A DNA stretch of 8,036 nucleotides from Planctomycetota bacterium. Its GTDB lineage: Bacteria; Planctomycetota; Phycisphaerae; Phycisphaerales; SM1A02. The stretch covers positions 1-8,036 of the forward strand of contig JACNLR010000141.1 of assembly GCA_014381385.1 (NCBI GenBank), written 5' to 3'. The number at the start of each line of letters is the position of its first letter. Position 1 is the stretch's first letter. The notes beneath the pieces were generated by a model. That model was given only the letters and a program-made list of their open reading frames with translations, made no database searches and had not been told where the DNA came from. The position numbers were made by a program, and so were the translations under genes. Of the stretch, positions 5,084 to 8,036 are shown one piece after another.

Positions 5084-5605
5084 TTACGCTATGGATTTCA
5101 TTTCGGAGGTTTCTACATGTTGCTTGAGTTTATTAATGCCGCGATATTTCCAATTGTTCACGGTCGAAACGGGCACGCCAAGCGAAGCGGAAGCCTCTTC
5201 GTAACTGAGCCCTTCGCAAACGACAAGTCGTACAGCGTCACGTTCGTGCGATGGGAGCATTGATAGAGCTTTTGTGATTTCGGAGTTTGACCACTGCGGT
5301 TCTTCTTTGCGATGCTTGCGAAGATCTCGGATCGCTTCTTCACGTTGCGAATCAATATATTGATTTTTGCGTTGGTCTTTGTTGTACCGTCTCTTGATGA
5401 GGTTGTCTGCGATTTTTATGAGGTAACTCGAGGAAATCGTTTTATCTTCAAGCGCGTTGACAGTGAGGAGACGTGTGAATACTTCTTGTGCGATGTCTTC
5501 TGCAGCACTTGGGGCAAGTGACTTGCGAGTGAAGCAATATACGCGTTTGTAGTATGCGTCAAAGAGTTCAAGTACTAGGTTTGCTCTTGTTGTTGTAACG
5601 GGCAC
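5084..5605 (-). CDS. ECF-type sigma-70 family RNA polymerase sigma factor
   Basis: Encodes 173 residues from a GTG start. Region 2 is about 11-78, with the core-binding and -10 recognition segment LFDAYYKRVYCFTRKSL and AAEDIAQEVFTRLL. Region 4 is about 112-164: LPSHERDAVRLVVCEGLSYE, then a helix-turn-helix ASASLGVPVSTVNNWKYRGI that contacts the -35 element. A charged linker (72-105) lies between; there is no region 1 or 3, as in ECF sigmas. The GTG at 5605 is chosen because AAGGAGAG (5619-5612) sits 6 bases upstream, the clearest Shine-Dalgarno on this strand. No anti-sigma factor or zinc-finger partner is adjacent: downstream is a terminator, and upstream is about 330 bp with no recognisable gene. 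The signal and regulon are therefore unknown. ECF subgroup was not assigned. Confidence 0.88.
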   Translation of the reverse strand: MPVTTTRANLVLELFDAYYKRVYCFTRKSLAPSAAEDIAQEVFTRLLTVNALEDKTISSSYLIKIADNLIKRRYNKDQRKNQYIDSQREEAIRDLRKHRKEEPQWSNSEITKALSMLPSHERDAVRLVVCEGLSYEEASASLGVPVSTVNNWKYRGINKLKQHVETSEMKSIA

Positions 5606-5936
5606 GTCAGTCTCTCCTTGGTCAAGCGGTTTGCAACGTTCTTGGTCGCAGAATCCGAGGCTTTTTCAAGACCCAAATTGCCAACACGGCAGTCTGAGGA
5701 CCCAATTTGTGCTCTTAAGGGGAAAAGGAGCGGGAGGGTCAATGCCTCAGTTTCGGGGAGGCACCTTCATGAGTATCAATTGTCAAGGACTCAAAGCAGC
5801 TGTCTGCCAAGAGCCACTCCCTTCTATGAGTGCTATTCGATTTTGTGAATGTAATTGTTCGATAAAAGGCGAAAACTTTCTTCTCGATGTAGACTATGCC
5901 TTTTAAACAGACTTTTTTTTGGAGAAATATTCGAAA
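5606..5936. other. About 330-bp divergent intergenic region with no recognised gene
   Basis: It separates the sigma-factor start from the plus-strand operon. Short open frames cross it on both strands, but none shows a domain, convincing start or compositional support. Visible items are the sigma-factor Shine-Dalgarno (5612-5619), GACCCAAATTG (5670-5680) and GACCCAATTTG (5699-5709) spaced 29 bp apart, a TGCCTC/GAGGCA hairpin near 5744-5764, and an 8-bp stem TAAAAGGC/GCCTTTTA (5863-5870, 5898-5905) followed by eight T (5913-5920). Promoters must lie here, but none could be fixed. Confidence 0.5.
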
Positions 5937-6227
5937 ATGACTCAATCAAACAAGCGTAAACACGCAAAAAACACCTCACATCATGGATCAACTCCGGATA
6001 TTCGAAAGCAAAAGGGCAGTCCAATGCGCATTTTCATTATGTATTTTGTCATTTTCGGAACGATTCTCGCCTTTATTGGCCTGATGGGGGACGATAGTCT
6101 GCCTGGTTCTGGCATGTTTCTTTGGTTACTAGTCGCTTTAAATTTCATTATTTCAATCATTGCCACAATATCGCACCTAAAAAGCGGCAAAAAATCCAAA
6201 ATAGACGAAATTTCAGAAAAGTGGTAG
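5937..6227 (+). CDS. Small two-helix membrane protein, unknown function
   Basis: Encodes 96 residues from the ATG at 5937. The N-terminal 30 residues are hydrophilic and strongly basic (SNKRKHAKN, DIRKQKG). Hydrophobic helices follow at about 31-50 (RIFIMYFVIFGTILAFIGLM) and 59-79, joined by GDDSLPGSG. The tail is basic and charged (KSGKKSKIDEISEKW). By the positive-inside rule both ends would be cytoplasmic with the DDSLPGSG loop outside. GGAG (5921-5924) lies 12 bases before the ATG, a long spacing. A TTG at 5919 would add six residues but would overlap that GGAG, so 5937 is preferred. It stops 4 bases before the dehydrogenase gene, so the two are probably cotranscribed. I do not recognise the family. 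Confidence 0.65.
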   Translation: MTQSNKRKHAKNTSHHGSTPDIRKQKGSPMRIFIMYFVIFGTILAFIGLMGDDSLPGSGMFLWLLVALNFIISIIATISHLKSGKKSKIDEISEKW

Positions 6228-6231
6228 CCCA

Positions 6232-7380
6232 ATGACAATGCACGCAGTCGTTTTTGGCGCGGGTATGGTCGGATCGGTCCTTGGAGAAGATCTTTCTGCG
6301 AGTGGTTTTCGCGTTACAAACGTTGACCAAAGCGCATCGGCTTTGGGGCGGGTGGCCGAAAGGTCAAACGGTACGATTGCAATTCGCCAAGGCGATTGCA
6401 GCGACCAAGCATTTATTGCGTCGCTAGCAAATGAAGCAGATATTGTTTTTGGCGCACTACCAAGTTGGCTTGGAATCGATGCCCTTCAAACTGTCATCAA
6501 ATCCCGAAAGCCGTACTGCGACATTTCCTTTATGGCAGAAGACCCACGAACGTTCGACGCTCTTGCAAAAGAACATGGGGTGACGTGTATTGTTGACTTT
6601 GGCGTAGCACCGGGCATGAGTCATTTGCTCTGCGCATACGCCGTGCACCTTTTAGATGACTGCCAACGGTTAGATATCGTGGTGGGCGGTTTGCCAATCG
6701 AGCGAACTTGGCCTTGGGAATACAAAGCACCCTTTAGCCCCAGAGATGTCATTGAAGAATATATTCGACCCGCACGAATCGTAGAAGACGGGAAAATCGT
6801 TACTCGTGAAGCACTCAGCGAATGCATTTTGATGGATCTTCCGGGTGTTGGAACGCTTGAGGCATTTAATTCAGATGGCCTTAGAACACTTTGCGATACA
6901 CTCGAAGTACCGTTTATGAAAGAACGAACCTTGCGTTATCCGGGGCATGTTGCATTGATGCAAGTACTTCGTGCGGGAGGGTTTTTTGCAAACGAACCAA
7001 TCGACGTCAAGGGAAGCAACGTTCGCCCAATAGACATGACGGCAAAAATATTGATAGACGGTTGGAAATATGAGCAGGGTGAGGCAGACTTAACAGTAAT
7101 GCGTGTGGAAGCCGAAGGTGTCATCGGCGAGGAACATGTGCGATTGCAGTGGGACTTGCTTGACTATTACGATGCTGAAAAAGATCAATCGAGTATGGCA
7201 AGAACGACAGCGTTTCCTGCTGCTGCGATGGGGCGGATGCTCGCAGACAACACCATCGTATTGCCCGGTGTACATCCGCCGGAAACTTTTGGAAGCAACG
7301 AAACGGTTGTGCAACGACTCCTTGCAGAACTAGAGAGCAGAGACATTCAATTTCACAAAACGAAGGAGTCAATACGATGA
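6232..7380 (+). CDS. Saccharopine dehydrogenase / lysine 6-dehydrogenase-like NAD(P)-dependent oxidoreductase
   Basis: Encodes 382 residues. The N-terminal Rossmann fold has VVFGAGMVGSVL with the dinucleotide motif GAGMVG (9-14), an acidic VDQS at the end of strand 2 (31-34), and ADIVFGALPSWLG (69-81). The second domain begins with DFGVAPGMSHLL (122-133) and includes GGLPIERTWPWEYK, EEYIRPARIVEDGK, LEAFNSDGLRTL and TLRYPGHVALM (233-243). This order is that of the saccharopine dehydrogenase-like family, and the second-domain signatures most resemble lysine 6-dehydrogenase, which oxidatively deaminates the epsilon-amine of lysine. Substrate is inferred only; related enzymes act on saccharopine or carboxynorspermidine. 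The ATG at 6232 follows the small membrane-protein stop by 4 bases; a second ATG lies at 6238. Its stop overlaps the next start as ATGA. Confidence 0.85.
   Translation: MTMHAVVFGAGMVGSVLGEDLSASGFRVTNVDQSASALGRVAERSNGTIAIRQGDCSDQAFIASLANEADIVFGALPSWLGIDALQTVIKSRKPYCDISFMAEDPRTFDALAKEHGVTCIVDFGVAPGMSHLLCAYAVHLLDDCQRLDIVVGGLPIERTWPWEYKAPFSPRDVIEEYIRPARIVEDGKIVTREALSECILMDLPGVGTLEAFNSDGLRTLCDTLEVPFMKERTLRYPGHVALMQVLRAGGFFANEPIDVKGSNVRPIDMTAKILIDGWKYEQGEADLTVMRVEAEGVIGEEHVRLQWDLLDYYDAEKDQSSMARTTAFPAAAMGRMLADNTIVLPGVHPPETFGSNETVVQRLLAELESRDIQFHKTKESIR
7363..7368 (+). promoter_or_regulatory. Strong Shine-Dalgarno AAGGAG for the Gfo/Idh/MocA gene
   Basis: AAGGAG lies 8 bases before the ATG at 7377, inside the end of the dehydrogenase gene. 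It supports independent initiation of the downstream gene in addition to coupling through the ATGA overlap. Confidence 0.8.
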
Positions 7381-8036
7381 CAAAGATCGGCATTTTTGGT
7401 GCAGGCATGATCGCAAATATTCATGCGGAAGCCGCAGCAAGAATTGGTACGAACGTAGTTGCAGTATTTGACTCACGACTAGAAAGAGCTAAAGAATTCG
7501 CTCAGAAACACGCTTGCGATGTCGAAGATTCTATGGACTCATTGCTTGCTCGAGAGGAACTTGATGGCATTGTCATTGCAGTTCCAAACAACATGCATGC
7601 CCAACTTGCAATCGATGCACTTGAGGCAGGCAAACATGTTCTTCTTGAAAAACCCATGGCGATGTCCTTAGAGCAGTGTGACCAAATCATACAAGCAAGA
7701 AATGCCTCTGGAAAAATGTTGCAAATGGGATTTGTCTGTAGGTATTCTCCTGCAGCGATGAAAGCTAAAGAAATAATTGAGAGTGGCGCCCTTGGAGACG
7801 TTCAGCATGTCCAAGCAACGCTCCTTAGACAGCGTGGTATTCCGGGGCTTGGCGGGTGGTTTACAACAAAGGGAAAAAGTGGTGGTGGGTGTTTGATTGA
7901 TATTGGCGTGCACTTTATTGATCTTGTAACGCACCTTACATCGAAAAAAAATCCAGTTCGCGTTCAAGGAAAATGCACACAAGCTTTTTCCATCGCGTCG
8001 TATGCATACGAGGAAATGTGGTCAACCCCAGTGCTC
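7377..8036 (+). CDS. Gfo/Idh/MocA family NAD(P)-dependent oxidoreductase (3' truncated)
   Basis: The first 220 residues are present and the frame runs off the window end. The N-terminal Rossmann fold starts MTKIGIFGAGMIANIHAEAA, with GAGMIA at 8-13, then DSRLERAKEFA, and ELDGIVIAVPNNMHAQLAIDAL (61-82). The family motif EKP is at 91-93, with Lys92 the usual active-site lysine. The start of the C-terminal domain has GGGCLIDIGVHFIDL (169-183), giving the D-x-x-x-H pair Asp175 and His179 used in catalysis by many members. Such enzymes oxidise or reduce sugars, inositols, and imine or pyrroline-like substrates. The ATG overlaps the upstream stop as ATGA and has AAGGAG 8 bases upstream, so it is coexpressed with the saccharopine dehydrogenase-like enzyme. 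The two may act in sequence; the substrate is not readable. Confidence 0.9.
   Translation, partial: MTKIGIFGAGMIANIHAEAAARIGTNVVAVFDSRLERAKEFAQKHACDVEDSMDSLLAREELDGIVIAVPNNMHAQLAIDALEAGKHVLLEKPMAMSLEQCDQIIQARNASGKMLQMGFVCRYSPAAMKAKEIIESGALGDVQHVQATLLRQRGIPGLGGWFTTKGKSGGGCLIDIGVHFIDLVTHLTSKKNPVRVQGKCTQAFSIASYAYEEMWSTPVL

Noticed and set aside
5631..5906. 91-residue plus-strand frame between the sigma factor and the next operon
   Set aside because: No recognisable motif or ribosome binding site, unlike neighbouring genes in composition, and competing frames on both strands are of similar length.

Overview
The window looks like chromosomal DNA from a planctomycete-type bacterium, probably Phycisphaerae. 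By eye the base composition is moderate, with GC in the forties. The main lineage clue is the first 68 bases: the tail of a secreted protein ending in a calcium-loop (dockerin-like) repeat and a terminal GNWGPCE, an ending I associate with Phycisphaerae secreted proteins. A lipoprotein carrying a C-terminal CxxCH haem site also fits. The lineage is inference, because there is no rRNA or marker gene here.

Layout. Positions 1-985 (+) hold the dockerin-like tail, a small Cys-rich exported protein and two tandem glycine-zipper membrane proteins whose genes overlap. Positions 989-1909 (-) encode an unusual lipoprotein that joins a dual-specificity phosphatase-like domain to a C-terminal cytochrome c'-like domain. 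It is divergent from 1939-3114 (+), a THUMP/RlmL-type rRNA methyltransferase homologue whose catalytic NPPY motif is replaced. That gene overlaps, tail to tail, a minus-strand cluster read as pheA (P-protein), then a 51-residue DUF5993-type membrane protein, then dsbB. Upstream of pheA lie a 63-bp near-perfect palindrome, a minus-strand terminator and an ECF-type sigma factor gene (5084-5605, -). After about 330 bp without a recognisable gene, a plus-strand operon runs to the window end: a two-TM small protein, a saccharopine dehydrogenase/lysine 6-dehydrogenase-like enzyme and a truncated Gfo/Idh/MocA oxidoreductase.

How the genes fit together. pheA makes phenylpyruvate from chorismate. The DUF5993/DsbB pair should support oxidative folding in the envelope. 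The phosphatase-cytochrome lipoprotein and the Cys-rich small proteins would act in the same compartment. The final operon looks like amino-acid or related dehydrogenase metabolism; its substrate cannot be read from sequence. No CRISPR array, tRNA, rRNA, transposase or prophage gene was seen. The best candidates for something undescribed are the phosphatase-cytochrome fusion, the motif-altered RlmL homologue and the palindrome that provides pheA's alternative start codons.
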